Positions 56,305-64,000 of a DNA stretch of 64,000 nt are shown piece by piece. The notes beneath the pieces are model-generated. The model searched no databases and was not told the origin of the DNA. It worked only from the letters and a program-made list of their open reading frames with translations. Origin of the DNA: Streptococcus sp. Marseille-P6264. GTDB lineage: Bacteria; Bacillota; Bacilli; Lactobacillales; Streptococcaceae. The translations under genes were made by a program, and so were the position numbers. The number at the start of each line of letters is the position of its first letter. The stretch's first letter is position 1. The DNA lies in the NCBI RefSeq assembly GCF_902460355.1, contig NZ_CABPTO010000005.1, positions 62,001 through 126,000 on the forward strand, given 5' to 3'.

Positions 56305-56427
56305 TTATCCTCTTGTAATCTGCAAATAATCCATGTATTCACCTGCTCTAAACTCTTCCTCCTCTTGGAATTTTTCAAGTAGCTTAAAGCTTTTAATAAT
56401 ACAATCTATTAGATACTCCCTCAGTCC
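56305..56427 (-). pseudogene. Short coding remnant upstream of the small membrane genes
   Basis: Forty codons on the minus strand reading LREYLIDCIIKSFKLLEK and onward to YMDYLQITRG then stop, with acidic/amphipathic character. There is no ATG at the front; the promoter -10 lies immediately upstream, so only a CTG or leaderless start would be possible. Probably a truncated gene whose 5' end was replaced by the promoter. Confidence 0.35.
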
Positions 56428-56428
56428 T

Positions 56429-56457
56429 ATTATAGCAATTATGATTTAGTCCATAAA
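56429..56457 (-). promoter_or_regulatory. Promoter of the small membrane gene pair
   Basis: Minus strand -35 TTTATG (56452-56457), 17 nt, extended -10 TGCTATAAT (-10 at 56429-56434). Confidence 0.5.
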
Positions 56458-56758
56458 GTTTTTATGTATAAATACCATACAAAAACAGACAGGAACTTTT
56501 TCAACATTATCAAGTTTACTAACAAGTTAAATTTCCCATATAGCCGTATTCAAATAGTTATTAAATCCAAAGATCCCCCTCAAAAACTCTCTTCTAAAGA
56601 ATTGCTCTTTAGGAGATTTTCTATTATCTCTTTCTTTTCTTACTTAGACTGACTAGACCATTCCTCATCTCTAAAAGACCTAGTAAAAATTGTAAGAAAC
56701 GAAAGCGATTTGGCCTATAAACAGATATGAAAAGAGCGTTCGAGGTCTAGAATACCAT

Positions 56759-56970
56759 GAATTTATAGGGAAAGTGACCAACCGAGATCTAAGTTACCAC
56801 GAATCTATAGGAAAAGTAACCAGCCGAGGCCTAAGTTGCCATGAATCTATAGGAAAAGTGATCAGCCGAGACCTAAATTGCCATGAATTTATAGGAAAAG
56901 TAACCAGCCGAGACCTAGGTTGCCATGAATCTATAGGAAAAGTAACCAGCCGAGACCTAGGTCGCCGTTA
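56759..56970. repeat. 42-bp tandem repeat, five copies (VNTR)
   Basis: Five head-to-tail units of 42 bp (56759-56800, 56801-56842, 56843-56884, 56885-56926, 56927-56968), each like GAATCTATAGGAAAAGTAAC followed by CAGCCGAGACCTAGGTTGCCAT with a few changes; a decayed partial unit precedes at 56729-56758. The length is divisible by three, so the plus strand stays open (repeat SRDLxCHESIGKVT), but no ribosome site or ATG is present. No spacers, so not a CRISPR array. The rest of 56303-57061 holds the promoter above and otherwise nothing recognised. Confidence 0.88.
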
Positions 56971-57061
56971 AGATACAGCAAGCTAGACTGGTTCAGCTTT
57001 ATACCTCTATCAGGGAAACTTCCTATGATTTTTCAGCGACTACAACTAGCAAGATGCCAAA

Positions 57062-57239
57062 AAAGAGGCTGGGACAAAGGTCCTAGCCTCTCAATTATCT
57101 TTGGATTGTCGAACAAGACGCAGTGGTTGAGTGGGCTCTACTAGGCTGATTTCATCAGCTTTTACAACCCTACTCAACTGTGCGGAGGTGGGACGACGAA
57201 ATCGAATTCTAACGAATTACCGATTTCTGTCCAACTCTC
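57062..57239 (-). repeat. Intergenic repeat element, copy G
   Basis: Full-length copy ending against the nusB stop codon; it probably terminates the efp-nusB genes. The outer arm has a mismatch (GTCCAACTC). Confidence 0.9.
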
Positions 57240-57671
57240 CTATTCTTCTGTTATAAATTGACTCAAAATCCCATTGATAAACTTACTTGATTTTTCATCT
57301 GAGAATTGCTTGGAGAGTTCAATGGCTTCATTGACCGCTACTCGCTGGGGAGTATCAAACTCTGTGATTTCAAAGATGCCTAATCGCAGGATATTCTTTT
57401 CCACTAAGGTCAGACGCTCAACTGTCCAGCCTGCTTTCAAGTGCTGGGCGATTTTCTTATCTAACTCTTCCTTGGATTGAGATACTCCTGTGACCAAGTT
57501 GAGTAGAAAAGCTGGGATATTGACCTCAGTATCTGTCTGCTCTTCGTCCTTATCATAAGTATAGGCAAAGCGACAAGACTCAATGGCATCCCCTTCATAC
57601 TCTAGGCTCATCAAGGCCTGAAACGCCCGCTGGCGTAGCTCTCTTCTAGATTCTAACAAAACATCAGTCAT
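57240..57671 (-). CDS. nusB: Transcription antitermination protein NusB
   Basis: A 143-residue all-helical RNA-binding protein that joins NusE/S10 in rRNA antitermination. Start MTDVLLESRRELRQRAF at 57671, which overlaps the Asp23-family stop by 8 bp; a frame extension of six codons is less likely. Motifs LRLGIFEITEFDTPQRVAVNEAIELSKQFSDEKSSKFINGIL are typical. Last gene of efp-asp23-nusB, the standard streptococcal order. Confidence 0.94.
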   Translation of the reverse strand: MTDVLLESRRELRQRAFQALMSLEYEGDAIESCRFAYTYDKDEEQTDTEVNIPAFLLNLVTGVSQSKEELDKKIAQHLKAGWTVERLTLVEKNILRLGIFEITEFDTPQRVAVNEAIELSKQFSDEKSSKFINGILSQFITEE

Positions 57672-58053
57672 TGAGGAAATCCTCATCAAACAGATCTTTC
57701 AAATCTGGTTTTGGTGATTTTTCTGGAACAATACCTGCCACGTGGATATTGACAGCAGACAGCTCTACTTCAGCCATATCGTTCACAGCACTTTTGACCG
57801 CCTTTTGGATTGCAACTGCAACTGTTGGCACACTAATACCGTACTCCAGATAGAGGTAGATATCAACTGATATGTCGCCACTTTCATCCGTATGCAGCGC
57901 AACACCGCGTCCAAGCGTACGCATAGAAAGGCTATCTGACATGCTTTTATTTGCAAAAGAATGAACGCCCTCTACCTTAGCCGTAGCAATGGCAATAATT
58001 TTTTCCAAGACTCGTGGCGCAATAACGATTTCGCCTAATTGTTCGTTTGCCAT
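57664..58053 (-). CDS. Asp23/Gls24-family envelope stress protein
   Basis: A 129-residue protein of the Asp23 family (GEIVIAPRVLEKIIAIATAKVEGVHSF, VDIYLYLEYGISVPTVAVAIQ). Family members associate with the membrane and envelope stress. Sits between efp (30-nt gap) and nusB (8-bp overlap), a conserved Firmicute arrangement. Confidence 0.92.
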   Translation of the reverse strand: MANEQLGEIVIAPRVLEKIIAIATAKVEGVHSFANKSMSDSLSMRTLGRGVALHTDESGDISVDIYLYLEYGISVPTVAVAIQKAVKSAVNDMAEVELSAVNIHVAGIVPEKSPKPDLKDLFDEDFLND

Positions 58054-58083
58054 AAGAATTCCTTTCTATATGAAAGATTGAAA

Positions 58084-58644
58084 TTACGCACGAGAAACGT
58101 AAGTTCCTTCTGCTGTATTGATGACCAATTTTTGTCCAACTTCGATGAAGTCTGGTACGTTGACAACAAGACCTGTTTCAAGAGTTGCTGGTTTACCAGA
58201 ACCTGTTACAGTAGCACCTTTGATAGATGGTTGTGTTTCTGTTACCACCAATTCAACAGTTGTAGGTACTGTTACACCGATCACTTCTGATCCGTAGAAT
58301 TGGATTTTCACATCTGAGTTTTCAAGGATGAATTTCAACTCGTCCTCTACATTAACGACTGGGATTTCGTATTGGTCATAAGTCTCAGTATTCATAAAAT
58401 ACGCAGTACCATCCATTTGGTACAAGTATTGTGCTGGTACTGTTTCGATGATAGCTTGTTCAAATTTTTCTTCTGGACGGTAGCTAGTCTCAAATGTAGA
58501 ACCAGTACGAACATCACGCAATTTCATACGCATGATAGTATTTCCCTTACCTGGTTTGTGGTGGCTTGCTTCCAACACGCGGATCAATTTACCATCTGCA
58601 GTTTCAAAAGTCATTCCAGCTCTCAGCTTGCTTGCTTCAATCAT
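58084..58644 (-). CDS. efp: Elongation factor P
   Basis: A 186-residue translation factor that relieves ribosome stalling at polyproline. Three beta-barrel domains; the KOW-like N-domain has the loop [10 protein letters not shown] with Lys32 region, followed by the EFP signature in the C-domain ([29 protein letters not shown]). Start [10 protein letters not shown]. Its own promoter overlaps the pepP stop. Confidence 0.97.
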   Translation of the reverse strand: MIEASKLRAGMTFETADGKLIRVLEASHHKPGKGNTIMRMKLRDVRTGSTFETSYRPEEKFEQAIIETVPAQYLYQMDGTAYFMNTETYDQYEIPVVNVEDELKFILENSDVKIQFYGSEVIGVTVPTTVELVVTETQPSIKGATVTGSGKPATLETGLVVNVPDFIEVGQKLVINTAEGTYVSRA

Positions 58645-58680
58645 TTGTTTTTTACCTCTTTAATAAATAATTTACTCTTT

Positions 58681-58709
58681 ATTCTACCATAAAGCTTGAT
58701 AATTCTCAA
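58681..58709 (-). promoter_or_regulatory. efp promoter
   Basis: -35 TTGAGA (58704-58709), 17 nt, extended -10 TGGTAGAAT (-10 at 58681-58686) on the minus strand. The -35 lies over the pepP stop codon. Confidence 0.6.
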
Positions 58710-59767
58710 ATCACAATCAATTCTTTTGGAGCGAGGGTCAAGACCTCACAACCAGTCTCTGTAATCAGAAGATCATCTTCGATCCGAACGCCGTATTTGC
58801 CATCCAGATAGATGCCCGGCTCATCGGTCAAGACCATGCCAGCCTTGATTGGCTCTTCTGACTTGCCAAAGTAAGGAATCTCATGGATATCCAGACCAAT
58901 CCCGTGGCCAATCCCGTGGCTGAAGTAAGGTCCGTAGCCTGCATCGTTGATAATTTGACGAGGAATCCGGTCAAAATCAATACAGCTGAGTCCAGCTTTA
59001 GCCGCTTCTATTAAGGCTTGATTGCTGCGCAGGACAATATCATAAATTTCCCGCTCTTCATCTGTCACCTGCCCCACATGAACAGTCCGTGTCATATCGC
59101 TGACATAGTGATTGTAGTAGCAACCAAAGTCCATAGTCAGGGTTTCACCATTTTGGATGACCTTGTCACTAGCCACGCCATGTGGCATAGCAGAGCGGTA
59201 GCCCGAAGCGATGATAAAGTCAAAGGACGCGCCTGAAGCACCTAACTGGCGCATGCGGGCATCCAAAAAGTTCATGACAGCCAGCTCTGTCGTCTGACCA
59301 GGCTTAATAAAGTCCAGCACGTCTAGGAAGGCTTGGTCAGAAATCTGGCAGGCCTTGCGAATGGTCGCGATTTCTTGCTCATCCTTGATCATGCGCAACT
59401 TTTCAATAAAACCTGTCATCGGCACCAGCTCATGACCAGCAAACACACTTTCCAGCATCTTGAAGTAAGCATAGGAAATCTCATCATCAAAACCGATCTT
59501 TTGCAGCTTGTCGTCCGCAATGATTTTAGCAATTTCACCAACCGCATCCCTCGTTTCCACAATGTCAAAGCCCTCAACCACGCCCTTGGCAATCAAGGTA
59601 TAACGAGAATCCGTCAGGAAAATCCGTCGTGACTTGCTAATGAAAACTGTCGCCTCTGTCCCGCTGAAACCAGTCAGATAGTAAATATTCTTCAGATTAG
59701 TTACTAGGACAGCATCACACTCCGTCTGAGCCAAGGCTGCTTCAAATTTTTCAACTCTTGATAACAT
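58706..59767 (-). CDS. pepP: Xaa-Pro aminopeptidase (M24B)
   Basis: A 353-residue metallopeptidase removing an N-terminal residue before proline. Creatinase-type N-domain (about 1-125), then the pita-bread catalytic domain with ligands Asp in TMDFGCYYNHYVSDMTRT, His in FSHGIGHGIGLDIHE, Glu in TDEPGIYLDG and Glu in VRIEDDLLIT. Directly upstream of efp, as in most streptococci. Confidence 0.94.
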   Translation of the reverse strand: MLSRVEKFEAALAQTECDAVLVTNLKNIYYLTGFSGTEATVFISKSRRIFLTDSRYTLIAKGVVEGFDIVETRDAVGEIAKIIADDKLQKIGFDDEISYAYFKMLESVFAGHELVPMTGFIEKLRMIKDEQEIATIRKACQISDQAFLDVLDFIKPGQTTELAVMNFLDARMRQLGASGASFDFIIASGYRSAMPHGVASDKVIQNGETLTMDFGCYYNHYVSDMTRTVHVGQVTDEEREIYDIVLRSNQALIEAAKAGLSCIDFDRIPRQIINDAGYGPYFSHGIGHGIGLDIHEIPYFGKSEEPIKAGMVLTDEPGIYLDGKYGVRIEDDLLITETGCEVLTLAPKELIVI

Positions 59768-59831
59768 GAGGTACCTCCGTAAAATATTTCATTTGATTAT
59801 CGTAAAATAAAATTCTGCCGACAAAGAGCCG

Positions 59832-61250
59832 TTACTCCTCGTCCTTTGTTTCTTTTTGCGCCTTTTCCACATTGCGCTGATAGGCCTGAATCTGGCGCTC
59901 CAACTCCCGTTCGATCGCTGGTTCTGGCGCATATTTCTCTTCCCAGTCATCTGGTTTTAGGATTTTATGAGTCACGGGATCAAAATGCGCTTTTCCATCT
60001 GGGAAAATTTTCCCCATATTGGCCTGATGGACAATATCAAAAATCCGCTCGGGATCGACTCCCATCAAGACAAAGCTACCATATGTAAAGTAGAGCATGT
60101 CGATCAGGGCATCGACTTGCCCAACCAAGGAAATTTCGGCCTCTCGCTTGCTTCGTACCTTGGCAGCAGCCTTATCTAAAGCCTCGTGCATTCTAGCCAT
60201 CGACTGATCAAATTCTTCCTCTGAAGAGCTGGCAGCTCTGAGAAATTCAACTACCTCTTCCAACTTGAAGTCAGCACGATGCCGAGCTTCCTCTGGTGTC
60301 CAAGCGATGGGTTCTTCCTGCGTAGACTCATCCATGACACCATGGAAGGTCTTGACCTTATTGAAGTGGTGATCGCGGGATACAAAGACTTTCTCGCTGG
60401 CCAAAATACCGAAATGTTCCAGCGCCCGATGAATCCCATCCTGACTATTGCTGCTGGTCGTATGCTTGGCTACTTCCTTGACAGAGCTGGTGCCATTTCC
60501 CATGGCAATAGACAAGCCAACTCCTGACAGCATTTCCAAGTCATTGTCTGAATCTCCGAAGGCCATGACCTGATGGATATCAAAGCCGTATTCTTGACCA
60601 ACTAGACGAATCCCCTCCAGCTTGGACATCCCTTGATTGATAATGTCCGCTGCATAGGGGCTCGAACGAGTAAATTTCAAATGGGGAAAATTCGCTTCAA
60701 TTTTTTCACTCTCAGCCGGATTCGCCAAAATCAACACTTGATAAATGGGCTCTTGGATCAATTTCAACAGGTCTTCTTCATGCTGAGGCAAGGCCTTGCT
60801 CACAATCTTGTTAAAACCATGGCTCACCGTCCGAGTCATGCTCCTAGGGATAAACTGGGTAGCCCACTGAGAAAAGGAACTCATACCAAAGGTCATTATT
60901 TTTGAACCTTGCATGGCCTGTTCTGTTCCCAAGGAAATCTCTTTCCGGTGCTCCTTGGCATAGGCAATCAAATCGCGCAGGCTCTGCTTATCAATCGGTG
61001 TGGCAGAAATAACCCTGTCCTTTGAAAAAATATACTGACCATTGTAGGTGACAGCAAAGTCTAAATCCAGCTTATCCATAAAAGGCTTGACAAAGAAGGG
61101 GCCACGGCCTGTTGCTAAACCGACCAAAATCCCTTGTTCTTGCAAACTCTTAATGGCGGCCTCTGTCGATTTCAAGACGGTTCGGCTGTCATTAATCAAG
61201 GTTCCATCTATATCAAAAAAGACGGCTTTTATTTCCATTGATTTTCTCAT
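59832..61250 (-). CDS. HAD (Cof-type) phosphatase fused to a MazG-like pyrophosphohydrolase domain
   Basis: A 472-residue two-domain protein. Residues about 4-275 are a HAD-IIB Cof phosphatase: FFDIDGTLINDSRT (nucleophile Asp), TGRG, and FGDSDNDLEML. Residues about 300-410 are helical and MazG/phosphoribosyl-ATP-pyrophosphohydrolase-like (KLEEVVEFLRAASSSEEEF, VDALIDMLYFTYG with EExx and D ligands), with a charged C-terminal coiled tail. Probably cleans up phosphorylated metabolites and non-canonical nucleotides; exact substrates unknown. Divergent from the asparaginase gene; promoters overlap. Confidence 0.88.
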   Translation of the reverse strand: MRKSMEIKAVFFDIDGTLINDSRTVLKSTEAAIKSLQEQGILVGLATGRGPFFVKPFMDKLDLDFAVTYNGQYIFSKDRVISATPIDKQSLRDLIAYAKEHRKEISLGTEQAMQGSKIMTFGMSSFSQWATQFIPRSMTRTVSHGFNKIVSKALPQHEEDLLKLIQEPIYQVLILANPAESEKIEANFPHLKFTRSSPYAADIINQGMSKLEGIRLVGQEYGFDIHQVMAFGDSDNDLEMLSGVGLSIAMGNGTSSVKEVAKHTTSSNSQDGIHRALEHFGILASEKVFVSRDHHFNKVKTFHGVMDESTQEEPIAWTPEEARHRADFKLEEVVEFLRAASSSEEEFDQSMARMHEALDKAAAKVRSKREAEISLVGQVDALIDMLYFTYGSFVLMGVDPERIFDIVHQANMGKIFPDGKAHFDPVTHKILKPDDWEEKYAPEPAIERELERQIQAYQRNVEKAQKETKDEE

Positions 61251-61279
61251 TCTTTCCTTTTATGATACAATAAATTATA
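61238..61279. promoter_or_regulatory. Overlapping divergent promoters for the HAD fusion and asparaginase genes
   Basis: Rightward: -35 TTGATT (61238-61243), 17 nt, -10 TATGAT (61261-61266). Leftward: extended -10 TGTTATAAT (-10 at 61274-61279). The rightward -35 lies inside the first codons of the HAD gene, so the two transcripts start within about 30 bp. Confidence 0.6.
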
Positions 61280-61304
61280 ACACAATTCACGGAGAAGCAC
61301 ATCT

Positions 61305-62267
61305 ATGAATAAGCAGATTTTAGTTTTACATACTGGTGGAACCATTTCCATGCAGGCTGACGGAAGTGGTACCGTCAATAGCAGCCAAGACAATCCCATG
61401 AATCATGTGGCTGTTCCCTTAGATGGTATTGAAGTGACGGTAGTTGATTTCTTCAACGTTCCCAGTCCTCACATCACTCCCCAGCACATGCTAGAACTCT
61501 ACCAAAAAATCAAGTCTGTTGCTGAGCACTACGACGGAGTAGTCATTACCCACGGAACCGATACTCTAGAGGAAACAGCCTACTTCCTTGATACTATGGA
61601 TATGCCTGATATCCCTGTCGTTTTGACCGGAGCTATGAGAAGTTCAAATGAACTCGGCAGTGACGGAGTTTATAACTACCTGACTGCTTTGCGGGTAGCC
61701 AGTGACGAGAAGAGTCGAGGCAAGGGCGTTCTCGTCGTTATGAATGATGAAGTGCATGCTGCCAAATATGTCACTAAAACCCACACCACCAATGTCAGCA
61801 CCTTTCAAACTCCGACGCACGGTCCTCTAGGCCTGGTCATGAAGCAGGAAATTCTTTATTTTAAAACAGCAGAGCCTCGCGTCCGCTTTGATCTGACTAG
61901 CATTTCGGGACTGGTACCCATCATTTCAGCCTATGCCGGTATGAAAACAGAACTGCTTGATATGCTGGATTGGCAAAAGTTGGATGGCCTCATCATCGAA
62001 GCCTTTGGCGCAGGCAATCTGCCAAAAGAAACTGCGGAAACATTAACAGCGATGGCAGAAGCTGGCCTCCCCATCGCTCTCGTTTCACGCTGTTTCAACG
62101 GCATTGCTGAGCCTGTCTACGCCTACGAAGGTGGCGGTGTCAAGCTACACCAAGCCGGAATCATGTTTGTCAAAGAGCTCAATGCACCGAAGGCTCGCAT
62201 CAAGTTGCTGATTGCCCTCAATGTCGGCCTAAGTGGTCAAGCATTAAGAGACTATATAGAAGGATAA
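61305..62267 (+). CDS. ansA: L-asparaginase, type I (cytoplasmic)
   Basis: A 320-residue amidohydrolase converting asparagine to aspartate and ammonia. Both threonine motifs are present: HTGGTIS (Thr13) and THGTDTLEETAY (Thr85-Asp86); Lys in MRSSNELGSDG-adjacent LTGAM region supports the second site. No signal peptide, so cytoplasmic type. GGAGAAG ribosome site 10 nt before the ATG. Monocistronic. Confidence 0.94.
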   Translation: MNKQILVLHTGGTISMQADGSGTVNSSQDNPMNHVAVPLDGIEVTVVDFFNVPSPHITPQHMLELYQKIKSVAEHYDGVVITHGTDTLEETAYFLDTMDMPDIPVVLTGAMRSSNELGSDGVYNYLTALRVASDEKSRGKGVLVVMNDEVHAAKYVTKTHTTNVSTFQTPTHGPLGLVMKQEILYFKTAEPRVRFDLTSISGLVPIISAYAGMKTELLDMLDWQKLDGLIIEAFGAGNLPKETAETLTAMAEAGLPIALVSRCFNGIAEPVYAYEGGGVKLHQAGIMFVKELNAPKARIKLLIALNVGLSGQALRDYIEG

Positions 62268-62394
62268 AAAACCAAGCTTGTCTACTCGCTTGCTAGGCAT
62301 TATTTCTTGATTTTCCTTTATAAATGCTGTATCCCTCGATATAAAGTTCCAAGTTCATAATTATTCTTAACCTCAAGCGAAGTTATAAATTCAA

Positions 62395-62708
62395 AAAAGG
62401 AGTTTGGGACAAAAGTCCAACCTCAAATATAAAAAGCGAACAAAACTAGTTTTCTGGTAATCAGAATTCTGCTTTGTTCGCTTTTCGCATTTAATTATAG
62501 ATTTGAAGGCCTTAATAATTAAGATTTTTAAAAATTGAAATCTTTTTGTCCCAGACTCCTCAATTGTCTTTGGATTGTCGAGCAAGACGCAGTGGTTGAG
62601 TGGGCTCTACTACGCTGATTTCATCAGCTTTTACAGCCCTACTCAACTTTGCGGAGGTGGGACGACGAAATCGAATTCTAACGAATTACCGATTTCTGTC
62701 CCACTCTC
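62395..62708 (-). repeat. Intergenic repeat element, copy H, with the 129-nt insert reversed
   Basis: A ~314-bp copy occupying most of the 62268-62722 gap. Outer parts match copy E in the same orientation. The 129-nt inner segment (62415-62543) between GGGACAAAA (62406-62414) and TTTTGTCCC (62544-62552) is the reverse complement of that in copy E, with only about six differences. Confidence 0.9.
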
Positions 62709-62722
62709 TCTTTTTCTTGTTG

Positions 62723-62980
62723 TTATGAATTTGGATCATCCAGACTGCGGCCATGAAGACCTTTCTCACGCTGGATTTGACGGAGCTTTTCAGGCGTCAC
62801 ATCATTGCCATCCTCGTCAACTATCTTGATACCTTCAATGTGATGGCGAACAGAGCGACGGTAGCCCTCAATATACTCTTCACGAAGCTTGGCTTGTTCC
62901 ACTTTTTCCTCAGCAGTTAAGCCTTCCGTTTTTTTCTTTTTAGCCAGTTCGTTGATACGTTCAATTTTTTTAGGATCCAT
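62723..62980 (-). CDS. DUF896 (UPF0291/YnzC-like) protein
   Basis: An 85-residue, highly charged cytoplasmic protein. [32 protein letters not shown] is the two-helix DUF896 hallmark, followed by a tail with [16 protein letters not shown]. Family role unknown; in Bacillus a member is SOS-linked. Lies 20 nt after glyS, as in other streptococci. Confidence 0.93.
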   Translation of the reverse strand: MDPKKIERINELAKKKKTEGLTAEEKVEQAKLREEYIEGYRRSVRHHIEGIKIVDEDGNDVTPEKLRQIQREKGLHGRSLDDPNS

Positions 62981-63000
62981 GATTCTCCCTCTCTTACCTG

Positions 63001-64000
63001 TTATTTGGTATTAATCTGATTAAATTGCGCCATTTGTCCAGCCTTGGCCATCAAAGAAGCTAGAAGAGCTAGGCGGTTATTGCGCACGGCCTCATCTTCT
63101 GCCATGACCATGGTATGGTCAAAGAAAGCATCAATAACTGGACTGAGGGCAAAGAGTTGGTCCAAATTGGCAGCTAAGTCAGCAGTCAACTCCACTTTTT
63201 CAATGGCCACAGCCAAGTCTTTTTCCTCTTGATTTTCAAAGAGAGCTGGATTGACAGTTGTCTGCCCTTGGGCTTTCTCAGCTAGATTGAAGACCCGAGA
63301 CAGGCTTTCCACTGCCGACTTGAAGTTATCTTGCTTAGCTTTTTCTGCCAGGAGCGCAGCTGTTTCTATCAAATCGCGTACGACAAAGTGAGTGCTTTGA
63401 AGAACAGCCATCACGATGTCTTTTGGAATGCTGCGATCCATCATCTTCTCAACACGGGCACGGAAGAAGTCTAGCACGGCCTCTTGATTGTCATAGCTTA
63501 GACTATCAAACTTCAGTTCGTAAAGTCGGCTAACCAGCTGAGCTAAGTCAATGTTCCAGCCAAACTTGTCCAAGATACGCACAACACCCTGAGTCGCACG
63601 GCGTAGTGCATACGGGTCATTGGAACCGCTTGGAATCAAGCCAACTGAGAAGAAGGACAAAATCGTATCCAGCTTATCAGCCAGAGCCAAGACCGCTCCG
63701 ACCTTGGTGTCAGGCAATTCGCCATCGGCTGAAGTCGGCATATAGTGCTCCCGAATGGCAGCTGCCACTGCTGCATTCTCACCAGCCAGCAGAGCATACT
63801 TCTCACCCATGATACCTTGCAGCTCATCAAACTCACCCACCATGCCAGTCAGCAAATCAAACTTATAAATAGCCGCTGCACGAGCCAAGTCAGCTGTCTC
63901 AGCAGCATCCAAGCCTGCCTCTTGTGCCAAGAGAGCAGCAATCTTACCAGTCCGCTCCATATGCTCTGCTAGAGAGCCAATCTTTTCGTGGAAGGTCACA
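63001..64000 (-). CDS. glyS: Glycine-tRNA ligase beta subunit (3' part, continues beyond window)
   Basis: The last 332-333 codons of the beta chain of the heterotetrameric glycyl-tRNA synthetase, which charges tRNA-Gly together with GlyQ. The segment starts [21 protein letters not shown], includes the HD-like region and the [19 protein letters not shown] motif, and ends in the anticodon-binding helical domain ([16 protein letters not shown]). The full protein is normally about 680 residues, so the 5' half is outside. The frame stays open to the window edge. Confidence 0.95.
   Translation of the reverse strand, partial: VTFHEKIGSLAEHMERTGKIAALLAQEAGLDAAETADLARAAAIYKFDLLTGMVGEFDELQGIMGEKYALLAGENAAVAAAIREHYMPTSADGELPDTKVGAVLALADKLDTILSFFSVGLIPSGSNDPYALRRATQGVVRILDKFGWNIDLAQLVSRLYELKFDSLSYDNQEAVLDFFRARVEKMMDRSIPKDIVMAVLQSTHFVVRDLIETAALLAEKAKQDNFKSAVESLSRVFNLAEKAQGQTTVNPALFENQEEKDLAVAIEKVELTADLAANLDQLFALSPVIDAFFDHTMVMAEDEAVRNNRLALLASLMAKAGQMAQFNQINTK

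Noticed and set aside
56464..56652. 62-codon plus-strand frame
   Set aside because: No ribosome site, low-complexity AT-rich composition, no similarity to anything recognised.
56729..56970. CRISPR array
   Set aside because: Units are directly adjacent without spacers and there are no cas genes nearby.
56774..56971. 65-codon plus-strand frame over the 42-bp tandem repeat
   Set aside because: Starts at a GTG with no ribosome site, open only because the unit length is divisible by three; kept as a repeat, not a gene.

Overview
The window looks like the chromosome of a low-GC oral Streptococcus of the sanguinis group, most likely S. sanguinis or a close relative. This rests on gene content (pbpX-mraY division cluster with ftsL and rsmH, scrK/scrA/scrB/scrR, an LPKTG-anchored pullulanase, a GBS-Bsp-repeat surface protein, metQ-M20-metN-metI), on AAGGAG-type ribosome sites, and on many copies of a ~180-bp streptococcal intergenic element. 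No strain can be assigned without a database. No tRNA, rRNA, CRISPR array or intact insertion sequence was seen.

Layout. 0-4.1 kb: a small gene with a decayed 3' region, then a secreted protein with eight Bsp-like repeats and a C39-like peptidase domain. 4.3-7.2 kb: trxB, a DUF4059-type gene and an amino-acid ABC ATPase/permease. 7.4-8.7 kb: a DEAD-box helicase. 8.8-13.3 kb: the rsmH-ftsL-pbpX-mraY cell-division operon (leftward). 13.6-17.3 kb: an MFS transporter, htpX-lemA and rsmG. 17.5-21.4 kb: nucleoside phosphorylase, a double EcfA ATPase, EcfT and a membrane protein. 21.7-29.2 kb: accessory genes, namely two tandem membrane paralogues, TfoX-like, VOC and AraC genes, trhO, and a six-gene XRE-controlled operon of small membrane proteins with a CPBP protease. 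29.4-31.7 kb: a UPF0397 ECF S-component, a SAM hydrolase (DUF62) and an MptD-type S-component with a long structured leader. 32.1-39.8 kb: methionine uptake (metQ, M20 peptidase, metN, metI), a cystine-type binding lipoprotein, an M20 amidohydrolase and a lipoprotein. 40-44 kb: a MarR-controlled heterodimeric ABC exporter (rcrRPQ-like). 44.3-46.3 kb: a deformylase-like gene and scrK. 46.6-51.1 kb: the sucrose locus. 51.5-55.3 kb: pullulanase. 55.8-57.2 kb: small membrane genes and a 42-bp tandem repeat. 57.2-61.2 kb: pepP, efp, Asp23-family, nusB and a HAD-MazG fusion. 61.3-64 kb: asparaginase, a DUF896 gene and the 3' part of glyS.

How the genes fit together. The sucrose genes form a divergent regulon: scrA (importer) leftward, scrB-scrR (hydrolase and repressor) rightward, scrK (fructokinase) beside them. 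Here scrA carries a single in-frame TAA between the EIIB and EIIC domains, which splits the importer. The ECF genes lie in two blocks 8 kb apart and may be one transporter with two S-components, linked to nucleoside/SAM salvage enzymes. The met genes, cystine-like binding protein and M20 amidohydrolase form a sulfur amino-acid cluster.

Most notable observations: the nonsense codon in scrA; two repeat-element copies that carry the same 129-nt insert in opposite orientations between short inverted repeats; a structured ~220-nt leader before the MptD-type gene; the XRE operon with a perfect 20-bp palindrome on its own promoter and three membrane proteins sharing an N-terminal DER motif; a duplicated 3' end of trhO; and a five-copy 42-bp VNTR.
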